NCBI GenBank assembly: GCA_030837225.1 | Contig: JAUPKX010000003.1 | Location: 1 to 36,880 of the forward strand | Length of the DNA stretch: 36,880 nt | Origin: Patescibacteria group bacterium | GTDB taxonomy: Bacteria > Patescibacteriota > Minisyncoccia > Phycocordibacterales > Phycocordibacteraceae | Reading direction: 5' to 3' | Shown here: positions 13,946-21,812 of the stretch, in pieces | Layout of the letters: every line of letters begins with the position of its first letter | Numbering within the stretch: position 1 is the first letter of the stretch | Program-made: the position numbers and the translations under genes | Notes under the pieces: model-generated | Database searches by the model: none | Told to the model about the DNA's origin: nothing | What the model saw: only the letters and a program-made list of their open reading frames with translations

Positions 13946-16597
13946 ATGCTCAGAAGTCCTGATTTCCCGCCAAGGAAGAATGCAAGGAAGGTCTATGAAG
14001 ACCCGAAGAATACAGTGTCGGGAATCATGAGCATAGAGAAAGAGGGCGACGCATCGAGTGCGGGAGCGCATCTGAATGTCTCGGAAGAGCAGATAGCACT
14101 ACGTACTAAACAACTTGATGCAATTCTTGGTGAACCACCAGAGATTTCCATGGAGGAGGTGCTGCATTCTTACGAAGTAACGGCGAGTAAGGGGGCTACG
14201 CCCGCAAAAGCAGCTAAGCCAAGCAAGCTCAACATGAAGAAGCGTACGCATGGCGAAAAGAAAGCAGCAGCAAAGAAAACTGCAACATCTGGCTCGTACG
14301 AAGGAGACCCGCATTATGGTGTTCCCGCCGTAACTGGTGACTTCCTTGAAACCAGAAAGGATAGACATGATGCTCTGCGAGAAGCACTCGCGAGAAGCCA
14401 AGAACAGACTTCCAGTAAGGTCATTGCATTACCTGATCAGAGCGAAGAGCTTGCTGCTCCTGCTTCCGATGAAGCGACAGAAAACCTCAATCAGACACAA
14501 GAGGATTTGCGTGCTGTGAAGAGTCGTCTTGAGGCAAGAAAATCTCACGTTGAATATATCAACGCTAAGATTGAGGCTGTAGAGCAGCTCAAATACGAGA
14601 AGCTTCAGGAGTTTCATAAGAAGCGCTCCGCGCTTGGTCGGATAGCAGAGCAGTATACGGGCGAGTTGTTACCAAAGGAGATAAAGAGTCTCATGGCCAC
14701 TTCCGTAGAACTGCGTGGAGCCTATCTGAAGGAAACGATTGGTACCGTAGAAGAACGTAGAGCAGCACGCAAGCGCGACGAGAATAAGAATGAAGCAGTG
14801 CGGGAGCGATACCAGCGACGCTACGAATTCGAACGTCGCATGCTTATCGAGCCTGAGGAGCGAGAGATACAGGCACGCATAGAAGGTCTTGGTTCTCGGG
14901 AAAAGAAAGCCCTCGACACGTTATTTGATCGATACAAAGAGCTACCAGCTCCGTGGCGCATTTTAGGTACCTCGGGAGTTATGCTCGCAGGAGGAGTGGC
15001 GATTGGTGCTGGGCTCGGTACGGGTGTAGGACTTACCGCGCTTGCCATTGGTGGCATGTCAGCGGCAACGCGTCTCGCATCGCTATACCAAGAGAATAAG
15101 ACCGTTAAAGGTGCTCTTGAAAAAGCGGCGCGACTTACGGGCATTGGAGGTATCGTCGGCTTAGCACTTGAAAGTGCTGTGCACTTCGGGCATGACAAGA
15201 GCGGTACAGAGAAGAAAGCCCAGGCACTGCTGCAGCGAGGAGCGAAGATTGATAAAGACAAGACGCTGAATCTTGGTAACTTGAACATTTTCAAGAAGCT
15301 TCTTGCAGACCGTAAGAAAGCCAAGACCGCCAAGGAGAGAATAGAAATTCAGGCACGATGGGCACGATCCTTGGGATCGCTCGGTGCAGGTCTTGCGACA
15401 GGACATCTTATATCTGGTGTATTCAATGATGGTGATACTGAACTAACTTCAGGTGGGGTAGAGAACCCAACGGATACGACAGTTCACGCGCCCAGAACTG
15501 TAGCGGATTCAGCAAATACAACTGAAACACCTTCACCTGCAGAGGCTCCACGCGCCCCTGTCGCAGAAGTTAAGGCCGAACCAATAACAGCAACCATTGA
15601 TGCGGGCGAGGGCTTCAACAGGCTTTTCCTCGATTTGCGGGACTCAGCTGATACCAGGCTGCATGGTATGCAGGATGTGTCCTCCTCTTCCCCTGTTATG
15701 GAGTACTTGTTTACTGCATCGCCATCAGAACTCTCTGAGAGGATTGGAGCGTTCGATCCTGAAACCGGTAAGAGCATGATTATGCAGCCGGGAGACAAAC
15801 TCTTCTTAGATGATAAGGGGGATCTTTGGTTCCAGAAGGTAGGAGGAGAAGCGAAGCTCCTGATGGAGAATGACGCTACGGCACCGGGAGGGTTTAAGGT
15901 ACATGATTTGCCCGAGATACAGATCCCAGAGACTCCATTGTTAGTCGCAACGCAGGATCAGGTAGCAAAGACAGAATCAGATCCAACGCCCATAGCGGCA
16001 GAAGCCACTATAGAACCTGTTGAAACTACAGAAATCCCGTATGTTTCCGAAGGCAGTGCACCTATAGAGCTTGGTACTGATGAATCGATTGCGAGCGCTT
16101 CTCCCGAATCCAATCCTCAGGATGTTGAAGCGTTAATTCCGAGGGCTAATCTCGGCAGTATGAATGTCGATGCTAATCCCCAGGCTCCCGCAGGTGTCCT
16201 AAGAACCCAGAGCTTGGATTCTTGGGTAGAGACTTCAATCGAAGCTGACACTCACTCATTCTCGAATGCTTATGGCGTTGAGATAAATCCTTCCGAGCCA
16301 GCGGGGTATGAGTGGAGAGTTCCGGGCAGCAACGCAACTTTCACCGTTGCCTTTGGAGAGGATGCTGCCGCAACTGAAAGCTGGGCGCTTCGCGAGCTCG
16401 AGCTCCATCCTGAATCAAGAGTGCTGGTGAATTATACCGAGGTCAATCCACGTACCGGTGCTCTTGAAACAACTGTAGGAGCCTGGCAGATAGGTACAGA
16501 CGGCACGCCAGAGTTGCTGCGAGAGGTAACAAATCCAGAGAATGGCCAGAGACTCGTTGCGGTAGATCCGCAGGACTTTATTCGTAAGCTTCCATAA
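13946..16597 (+). CDS. Large membrane protein with coiled-coil N-terminal half
   Basis: An 883-residue protein I do not recognise. Residues 1-130 are low in complexity with a Lys/Ala patch. Residues 180-330 are charged, helical and likely coiled coil. Residues 338-378 form a glycine-rich hydrophobic segment (GVMLAGGVAIGAGLGTGVGL) and 396-412 a second, weaker one (LTGIGGIVGLALES). A third sits near 475-493. Residues 500-550 are a Pro/Thr/Ala linker, and two acidic, beta-looking regions follow (about 555-645 and 745-883). This suggests a cytoplasmic coiled coil, membrane hairpin and exported C-terminus. It directly follows the ATPase gene, so a shared secretion or pilus apparatus is the reasonable hypothesis. 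An in-frame ATG at 14027 is an alternative start. Confidence 0.82.
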   Translation: MLRSPDFPPRKNARKVYEDPKNTVSGIMSIEKEGDASSAGAHLNVSEEQIALRTKQLDAILGEPPEISMEEVLHSYEVTASKGATPAKAAKPSKLNMKKRTHGEKKAAAKKTATSGSYEGDPHYGVPAVTGDFLETRKDRHDALREALARSQEQTSSKVIALPDQSEELAAPASDEATENLNQTQEDLRAVKSRLEARKSHVEYINAKIEAVEQLKYEKLQEFHKKRSALGRIAEQYTGELLPKEIKSLMATSVELRGAYLKETIGTVEERRAARKRDENKNEAVRERYQRRYEFERRMLIEPEEREIQARIEGLGSREKKALDTLFDRYKELPAPWRILGTSGVMLAGGVAIGAGLGTGVGLTALAIGGMSAATRLASLYQENKTVKGALEKAARLTGIGGIVGLALESAVHFGHDKSGTEKKAQALLQRGAKIDKDKTLNLGNLNIFKKLLADRKKAKTAKERIEIQARWARSLGSLGAGLATGHLISGVFNDGDTELTSGGVENPTDTTVHAPRTVADSANTTETPSPAEAPRAPVAEVKAEPITATIDAGEGFNRLFLDLRDSADTRLHGMQDVSSSSPVMEYLFTASPSELSERIGAFDPETGKSMIMQPGDKLFLDDKGDLWFQKVGGEAKLLMENDATAPGGFKVHDLPEIQIPETPLLVATQDQVAKTESDPTPIAAEATIEPVETTEIPYVSEGSAPIELGTDESIASASPESNPQDVEALIPRANLGSMNVDANPQAPAGVLRTQSLDSWVETSIEADTHSFSNAYGVEINPSEPAGYEWRVPGSNATFTVAFGEDAAATESWALRELELHPESRVLVNYTEVNPRTGALETTVGAWQIGTDGTPELLREVTNPENGQRLVAVDPQDFIRKLP

Positions 16598-16608
16598 GAG
16601 TACCCAGT

Positions 16609-16911
16609 ATGAATGACACGAACCTTAGTCGCGTTCTGAATGCGTTACAAATTGGAGAACTTCCTCCTCAGGAGCAAGAGGCACTGTTACTTGACCTGAA
16701 CTCGCTTATTTTCCGCGGCTCAATGGTACGGCTGCTCGAACGTATGGATGAGCACACCAGGGATGAATTTGTGAAGCTTGTGGATACGGCAGCAGATGAA
16801 GAGACTATAGAGACATTCCTGAGGGCACATGTTCAGGATGCAGATAGTGCTGTTGCTGAAACCGTAAACGAAATTAGTGATGATATACTTGCGGTTACCG
16901 GCAATAAATAA
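16609..16911 (+). CDS. DUF5663-like small protein
   Basis: A 100-residue acidic helical protein. The opening LQIGELPPQEQEALLLDLNS followed by VRLLERMDEHTRDEFVKLVD has the pattern of DUF5663, a small domain seen mostly in Candidate Phyla Radiation genomes (recognised from memory, so tentative). No catalytic motif or membrane segment is present. It lies 11 bases after the large membrane protein and 9 bases before the FKBP gene, suggesting cotranscription with the ATPase operon. Confidence 0.72.
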   Translation: MNDTNLSRVLNALQIGELPPQEQEALLLDLNSLIFRGSMVRLLERMDEHTRDEFVKLVDTAADEETIETFLRAHVQDADSAVAETVNEISDDILAVTGNK

Positions 16912-16920
16912 CGTATAGCT

Positions 16921-17439
16921 ATGAATGTCACTGGAACTGGAATCGCTGTAGCGCTCGCTGTTGTAGTGGCGCTCGGCTTCCTTGCTCTTGGAACCCCAAT
17001 GTTTACTTCCCTTGGAGTTGCAACAACTGATCAGTCTATGGCCGTCGGTACTACTACCAATCAAACCGCTTCAACATCACCTATGGATCTCTCTTTGGCT
17101 CCCGGCGAGCCGCTTCCAACCGAACTCATGATTAACGACATCGTCGTTGGTACCGGCGCGGAAGCTACTCCTGGCTCCACCGTTACCGTTAATTACACCG
17201 GTGCGCTTCGAGATGGAACCGTCTTCGATAGTTCTGTCGGGCGTGGACCATTTACGTTCGGCCTCGGTGCGGGACAGGTTATCCGTGGATGGGATGAAGG
17301 CGTTGCTGGTATGAAAGTGGGAGGTAAGCGTCGTCTCGTCATTCCTGCAGATAAGGCATATGGAAACCAGGCAGTGGGTGGTGTTATACCTGCGAATGCA
17401 ACGCTCCTCTTTGACGTTGAGCTTGTCTCAGTTCAGTAA
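16921..17439 (+). CDS. Membrane-anchored FKBP-type peptidyl-prolyl isomerase
   Basis: A 172-residue protein. Residues 6-28 are a hydrophobic anchor (GIAVALAVVVALGFLALG), 35-65 a Ser/Thr/Pro linker, and 70-172 a single FKBP domain. Binding-pocket residues can be placed: Tyr92 (VNYTG), Phe102 and Asp103 (VFDSS), Val120-Ile121 and Trp124 (VIRGWDEG), Tyr147 and Phe164. FKBPs catalyse cis-trans isomerisation at prolines and help folding, here probably outside the cytoplasmic membrane. As the last gene of the ATPase operon it may fold exported parts of that apparatus. A terminator follows. Confidence 0.93.
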   Translation: MNVTGTGIAVALAVVVALGFLALGTPMFTSLGVATTDQSMAVGTTTNQTASTSPMDLSLAPGEPLPTELMINDIVVGTGAEATPGSTVTVNYTGALRDGTVFDSSVGRGPFTFGLGAGQVIRGWDEGVAGMKVGGKRRLVIPADKAYGNQAVGGVIPANATLLFDVELVSVQ

Positions 17440-17458
17440 ACTTTGTTCGAAGTATAGA

Positions 17459-17489
17459 AAAACGTCCGGAACTGGGTTCCGGACGTTTT
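17459..17489. terminator. Bidirectional terminator between convergent genes
   Basis: AAAACGTCCGGAA (17459-17471) pairs with TTCCGGACGTTTT (17477-17489) with a 5-base loop. It serves the FKBP gene on the plus strand and the exported-protein gene ending at 17514 on the minus strand. Confidence 0.82.
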
Positions 17490-17513
17490 CCATTTAGATA
17501 GTATAGAGCGCCG

Positions 17514-18317
17514 TTACCGACGAACGATGCCGTTCCGGATGGGATCGGTGATCGTTTCGTCGAGGGGTAGGGTCGGGATGGTCGCCGGGTTGGCGAGCGC
17601 CGGATACATGCCCACGCAGGTCGGGTAGACCTGCTCGAGCCAGGCGCGCTCGCTGCGGCCCCACAACAGGTTCGCCCGAATGGACAGACGGTTGAACAGC
17701 AGCGAGAGCATGTTCGATTCGCGGCTCAGCTCCTGGGCATATTGATCGCCCTGGCGCCGCACCTCGTTCGAACCAGCCCCCGCGACGACCATGATGCCGT
17801 GCTCGAGCAGATCTTCCGGATTCCGAATGATCTGAATCAGACCCAGCAGAGCCTGGAGAAAGTTCGCCGCGCCGCCGACGCGTCCCGACCGACGAATGTG
17901 TTCGGACAGGTTGATGTCGTAGCGGTTGAACAGACTCAGGTACATGGGATCGAGTTGGGCGATCAGGCCCATGATCTCGGCGAGCTCGTTGACGTCTTCG
18001 CCCGCGATGGTGCAGGCGTTCTCACCGGCGCTGGCGTATTCCTGGTAGAGCGCGATGCTCTCCGGGGTATCACCGTACGCGGCTTTCCAGTCGTCGAGCG
18101 AGGTCGTGCGAAGCACGCCCCGAACGTTGTACGCCTGCATCGGCAGCGGTTGGCCGCCGGGCAAGGGACTCGACATGTCGACGATGATCTGCCGGGGCAG
18201 GGTTTGGTCGGCTTGACGAGCGGGGACCGAGCTCGGAATGACTTGGGCGGCGGCAGAGCCGGCGCCCAGGATGAGTGCGATGGAGGCCACCGCACCCAGG
18301 ATGTTGGTCTTGGTCAT
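17514..18317 (-). CDS. High-GC exported protein of unknown function, probably acquired
   Basis: A 267-residue protein. Residues 1-24 are a clear signal peptide (ILGAVASIALILGAGSAAA) with likely cleavage before Gln25. The mature part is mostly helical with two cysteines (102 and 234), able to form a disulfide. A weakly hydrophobic stretch lies near 155-165 (LQALLGLIQII). I recognise no family. The gene stands apart from its surroundings: bases 17521-17700 are 66% GC by count against about half elsewhere, codons end in G or C, it lies on the minus strand, its ATG is preceded by GGGAGG, and its promoter is a perfect TTGACA-17-TATAAT. Signal peptide and composition resemble those of proteobacteria. 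Horizontal acquisition is the natural reading. A misassembled contaminant segment should be excluded. Confidence 0.8.
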   Translation of the reverse strand: MTKTNILGAVASIALILGAGSAAAQVIPSSVPARQADQTLPRQIIVDMSSPLPGGQPLPMQAYNVRGVLRTTSLDDWKAAYGDTPESIALYQEYASAGENACTIAGEDVNELAEIMGLIAQLDPMYLSLFNRYDINLSEHIRRSGRVGGAANFLQALLGLIQIIRNPEDLLEHGIMVVAGAGSNEVRRQGDQYAQELSRESNMLSLLFNRLSIRANLLWGRSERAWLEQVYPTCVGMYPALANPATIPTLPLDETITDPIRNGIVRR

Positions 18318-18388
18318 GGTGATGACCTCCCTGTTGTGAGTTCTTTCTACCTAAATGGATTGTAAAGAACTCGGTTTGAACTAGAAAC

Positions 18389-18417
18389 ATTATAGAGGTC
18401 TCTTGACAGCTTGTCAA
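18389..18417 (-). promoter_or_regulatory. Consensus sigma-70 promoter of the high-GC exported protein
   Basis: On the minus strand TTGACA occupies 18417-18412, a 17-base spacer follows, and TATAAT occupies 18394-18389: both hexamers match the consensus perfectly. The transcript would start near 18382 and have a leader of about 65 bases with GGGAGG before ATG 18317. Confidence 0.8.
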
Positions 18418-18418
18418 G
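18402..18418. promoter_or_regulatory. Inverted repeat overlapping the -35 box, possible operator
   Basis: CTTGACA and TGTCAAG are 7-base inverted arms separated by GCT. The right arm contains the -35 box of the minus-strand promoter. It could bind a dimeric repressor, though no regulator gene is next to it. Confidence 0.4.
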
Positions 18419-18439
18419 CTCCTGTAAGCACGTACTTCC

Positions 18440-18468
18440 TTGCCTAAACAGTAATTGGCTCGTACGGT
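18440..18468 (+). promoter_or_regulatory. Promoter of tgt, leaderless arrangement
   Basis: TTGCCT (18440-18445), a 17-base spacer and TACGGT (18463-18468), which ends six bases before ATG 18475. The same TACGGT-N6-ATG arrangement precedes the gene at 31505. Confidence 0.55.
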
Positions 18469-18474
18469 ACGTAG

Positions 18475-19689
18475 ATGAGACCTATTTCTTTCTCCATTAC
18501 AGCGAAGCAAGGAAATGCCCGGGCGGGCATCCTTTCAACGCCGCATGGCGATATCCAGACACCGGCATTCATACCGGTTGGGACAAAAGCTGGTGTCAAA
18601 GGAGTGTTGCCTGATCAACTGAAAGCGCTGGGCGCTCAGGCTGTATTAGCGAACACCTACCATCTTTACCTTCAACCTGGTGAAGGGGTTGTGAAGGATG
18701 GTGGAGGTCTTGGTACCTTTATGGGCTTTGACGGACCAACCATGACCGACTCTGGAGGGTTCCAGGTGTTTTCCTTGGGTGCTGCGTTTGGTCGCACCAT
18801 AACGAAGATTGCGAAGGGCGAAGAGAATGAGCGCGATCAGGGTGTCGCAGTATTTGACGAAGATGTACAAACCCAACATGGCCAGCTTGCGGTTATTGAT
18901 GAGGAAGGGGTTACCTTCACTTCGCATCATGACGGTTCTCTTCATCGCTTTACACCAGAGCGCTCCATAGAAATCCAGCATGCACTTGGCGCTGATATGT
19001 TCTTCGCGTTTGACGAGTGCACATCCCCTACAGAACCGTACGAGTACCAAGGAGAAGCAATGAACAGAACGCATAAGTGGGCAGAACGTTCGTTGAAGGC
19101 ACATCGCCAGAATATCGAAGCGAATAGGAAGCAGGGAATCTTCGGGATTATCCAAGGAGGCAGGTTCGAAGATCTGCGCGAAGAGAGTGCGAAAGAGATT
19201 GCGTCGATGGATTTCGATGGGTTTGGTATCGGCGGATCGTTTAGCAAGGAAGATATGATGGGCGCGCTTCAGGCGGCTGTGAAGCATCTGCCAGAAGAAA
19301 AACCTCGACACTTCCTGGGTATCGGCGAGCCAGGCGATCTTTTGCTTGGCATCCAAGAAGGCATGGACACCTTTGATTGTGTTGCTGCCACCAGACTCGG
19401 GCGACACGGGACTATCTATACAAAGCGCGGCCCAATACACATGAAGAAGGAGCAGTATCTTTCAGACTACGGGCCGCTCGATCCAGAGACTTCTGTTCCA
19501 GGTACCGAAAACTTCTCACGTGCGTATCTCTCACACCTTATTCGTGCGAATGAGATATCCGGACAGGTTATAGCTTCGATGCATAACCTTGGATTCATAC
19601 TGCAGTTGGTTGATGGGGCACGAGCGGCGATTCTCGAAGGGAAGTTCGACGAGTATAAGGATGCGTTCCTTGCTTCGTACTACGCGTAG
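18475..19689 (+). CDS. tgt: tRNA-guanine transglycosylase lacking the zinc cysteines
   Basis: A 404-residue protein that covers the whole TGT fold, which exchanges guanine 34 of certain tRNAs for a queuosine precursor. Conserved parts include TMTDSGGFQVFSLG (base-binding Asp), FAFDECTSP, FGIIQGG and FDCVAATRLGR, whose Asp is the nucleophile. Two departures are clear. The zinc site C-x-C-x2-C is replaced by Thr339, Val341 and Thr344 in GPLDPETSVPGTENFSRAYL, leaving only the fourth ligand, His370. The substrate-binding loop, normally GGLAVGE, reads GGSFSKED and is about four residues shorter. The enzyme may be stabilised without zinc and may accept a different base, for example scavenged queuine. 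No preQ1 synthesis genes are nearby. Start 18475 fits its promoter. Confidence 0.93.
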   Translation: MRPISFSITAKQGNARAGILSTPHGDIQTPAFIPVGTKAGVKGVLPDQLKALGAQAVLANTYHLYLQPGEGVVKDGGGLGTFMGFDGPTMTDSGGFQVFSLGAAFGRTITKIAKGEENERDQGVAVFDEDVQTQHGQLAVIDEEGVTFTSHHDGSLHRFTPERSIEIQHALGADMFFAFDECTSPTEPYEYQGEAMNRTHKWAERSLKAHRQNIEANRKQGIFGIIQGGRFEDLREESAKEIASMDFDGFGIGGSFSKEDMMGALQAAVKHLPEEKPRHFLGIGEPGDLLLGIQEGMDTFDCVAATRLGRHGTIYTKRGPIHMKKEQYLSDYGPLDPETSVPGTENFSRAYLSHLIRANEISGQVIASMHNLGFILQLVDGARAAILEGKFDEYKDAFLASYYA

Positions 19690-19719
19690 CTACTTCTTCA
19701 TTAATTCATCCGGCAACGG

Positions 19720-19725
19720 TACACT
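19720..19725 (+). promoter_or_regulatory. -10 hexamer of uvrB
   Basis: TACACT ends nine bases before ATG 19735. The same hexamer precedes atpB. Confidence 0.45.
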
Positions 19726-19734
19726 GGCACTACT

Positions 19735-21795
19735 ATGGCCACCTTTAAGATTCATTCTCCTTTCCCGCCTGCTGGCGACCAGCCGAAGGCTATAGAGAAG
19801 CTGACTGATGGCGTGAAGAAGGGCATGCGGCACCAGACATTGCTTGGTGTTACGGGTTCCGGCAAGACCTATACCATTGCGAACGTTATTCAGAACGTGG
19901 GGAAGCCAACTCTCGTGATGGCGCACAACAAGACGCTCGCGGCGCAGCTCGCGCAGGAGTACCGGGAGTTCTTCCCAGAGAACGCAGTGCACTACTTCGT
20001 CTCCTACTATGACTACTACCAACCAGAGGCGTACATAGCACACTCCGATACCTATATAGAGAAGGAAGCGCAGATCAATGCAGAAATCGATCGCCTTCGT
20101 CACGCAGCGACACAGGCGCTCCTTACAAGGAAAGATGTGATTATCGTTGCGTCGGTATCGGCAATTTATGGTCTCGGTTCGCCGGAGAACTACGAGAAGC
20201 GCCACGTAAAGCTTTTAGTTGGAGGGGAAGAGAATCGTGCAGCCCTCATTCGAAAGCTCGTTGGTATCTACTTCGAGCGCACCAATGCAGATCTTGAGCC
20301 TGGGAAGATACGAGCCGTAGGAAACGCGATCGAGCTCATGCCAACAAACGAGCGTGTTGTGTATCGCATTCTCTTTGATGGGGAGGTTGTCTCTCGTATT
20401 GAATGCCTTGATCCAGTCTCTCGAGCACTTACGGGAACTCCTGATTCCCTATTCGTCTTCCCTGCTAAGCACTTTGTTACGGACGAGGATGGAAGGAATC
20501 GCGCTATTGAGAGTATCAAGCTTGAGCTCGACGAGAGACTCGAGGTCTTTAAGCGTGAGGAGAAGGTGCTTGAGTATGAACGCTTGAAGCGTCGAACACA
20601 GCATGATTTGGCATTGATTCGAGAGATCGGCTACACCTCTGGTATCGAGAACTACTCACGCCACTTTGATGGGCGCGCTCCCGGAGAAGCTGCGCACACG
20701 TTGCTTTCCTATTTCCCGCACACCAAAGACGGGAAGCCAGATTTCCTCACGGTTATCGACGAGTCGCACGTAACGGTTACGCAGGTGGGCGGTATGTACG
20801 CGGGAGATCGTAGCCGCAAGCAAATGCTCGTTGAGCACGGCTTCCGTCTCCCCTCGGCTTTTGATAATCGTCCACTCAAGTTCGACGAGTTCGAAGAGCG
20901 TATCGGGCAGACTATCTACACCTCGGCTACTCCTGGGAAGTACGAGCTAGAACATAGTGTGTTACCTGAAGGGCAAATAGCTGAGCAGATCATTCGTCCA
21001 ACGGGACTTGTTGACCCAGAGCTCACGATTAAGCCAATTGTTGGCAGTGGAGACTATAATGGACAGGTAGCCGATTTCATTGCAGAGGCAGAGATTGTTA
21101 TTAAGCGCGGGGGACGCGCACTTGCTACAACCCTCACCAAGCAGATGGCCGAAGATCTTTCCGAATTCCTTAAAGAGAAGGGTATGAAAGCCGAGTACCT
21201 CCACTCAGACGTTAAGACCATTGATCGTATCGATATCCTTACGGCCTTCCGTAAGGGAACCTTCGATGTCTTGGTGGGTGTGAACCTGCTACGCGAGGGA
21301 CTCGATCTTCCCGAGGTTGAGCTCGTGGGTATTCTTGATGCAGACAAGGAAGGCTTCCTGCGCTCTGAGACCTCACTCATTCAGACCATTGGTCGCGCAG
21401 CTCGCAATATCCTTGGTACGGTGATTTTGTATGCGGATGTGATGACCGGCTCTATGGAGCGCGCCATTGGCGAGACCAATCGTCGCCGAGCCATACAGGT
21501 TGCCTACAACGAGAAGCACGGCATCACGCCCATGACGATTAAGAAGGAGATTCGTGATATTGCGGAGAGTATGCGTACTGAGCATCAAAAGACGGTGGTT
21601 AGTCTCCTGGAGTTTGATGCGAAGCTCTACGAAGAAGACCCCACTGCATTTATGAAGCAGAAGCGTCTTCAGATGAGCGAAGCAGTTGAAGCACTTGATT
21701 TCGAGACCGCGGCAATTCTTAGGGATGAGATTTACGCCCTCGAAGGGAGGGATGTAAAAGAGAAAAAGCCTGCAGCAAAGAAGCATCGTCGCTAG
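19735..21795 (+). CDS. uvrB: Excinuclease ABC subunit B
   Basis: A 686-residue UvrB, the helicase-like damage verifier of nucleotide excision repair. Walker A GVTGSGKTYT appears near residue 40, followed by the beta-hairpin region YYDYYQPEAYI. The DEAD-like motif is IDESHV, with GDRSRKQMLVEHGFRLPSA after it, and motif VI is QTIGRAARN. The C-terminal UVR motif (MSEAVEALDFETAAILRDEI), which binds UvrC, is intact. Length matches the family (about 670). UvrA and UvrC are encoded within 7 kb downstream, separated by a two-component pair, an unusually clustered layout. Each of these genes seems to have its own -10 element. Confidence 0.97.
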   Translation: MATFKIHSPFPPAGDQPKAIEKLTDGVKKGMRHQTLLGVTGSGKTYTIANVIQNVGKPTLVMAHNKTLAAQLAQEYREFFPENAVHYFVSYYDYYQPEAYIAHSDTYIEKEAQINAEIDRLRHAATQALLTRKDVIIVASVSAIYGLGSPENYEKRHVKLLVGGEENRAALIRKLVGIYFERTNADLEPGKIRAVGNAIELMPTNERVVYRILFDGEVVSRIECLDPVSRALTGTPDSLFVFPAKHFVTDEDGRNRAIESIKLELDERLEVFKREEKVLEYERLKRRTQHDLALIREIGYTSGIENYSRHFDGRAPGEAAHTLLSYFPHTKDGKPDFLTVIDESHVTVTQVGGMYAGDRSRKQMLVEHGFRLPSAFDNRPLKFDEFEERIGQTIYTSATPGKYELEHSVLPEGQIAEQIIRPTGLVDPELTIKPIVGSGDYNGQVADFIAEAEIVIKRGGRALATTLTKQMAEDLSEFLKEKGMKAEYLHSDVKTIDRIDILTAFRKGTFDVLVGVNLLREGLDLPEVELVGILDADKEGFLRSETSLIQTIGRAARNILGTVILYADVMTGSMERAIGETNRRRAIQVAYNEKHGITPMTIKKEIRDIAESMRTEHQKTVVSLLEFDAKLYEEDPTAFMKQKRLQMSEAVEALDFETAAILRDEIYALEGRDVKEKKPAAKKHRR

Positions 21796-21800
21796 CATGC

Positions 21801-21806
21801 TAGGAT
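21801..21806 (+). promoter_or_regulatory. -10 hexamer of the histidine kinase gene
   Basis: TAGGAT ends exactly six bases before ATG 21813, the same hexamer and spacing as before uvrC. Confidence 0.5.
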
Positions 21807-21812
21807 TTACGC

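Noticed and set aside
11205-17439. Integrative conjugative element
   Set aside because: The coupling-type ATPase suggests it, but there is no relaxase, integrase, VirB4 or attachment site, and the flanking genes are housekeeping genes.
17742-18365. 207-residue plus-strand ORF opposite the high-GC gene
   Set aside because: High GC content leaves antisense frames open by chance. The minus-strand frame has a signal peptide, ribosome binding site and promoter, and the plus-strand frame has none.
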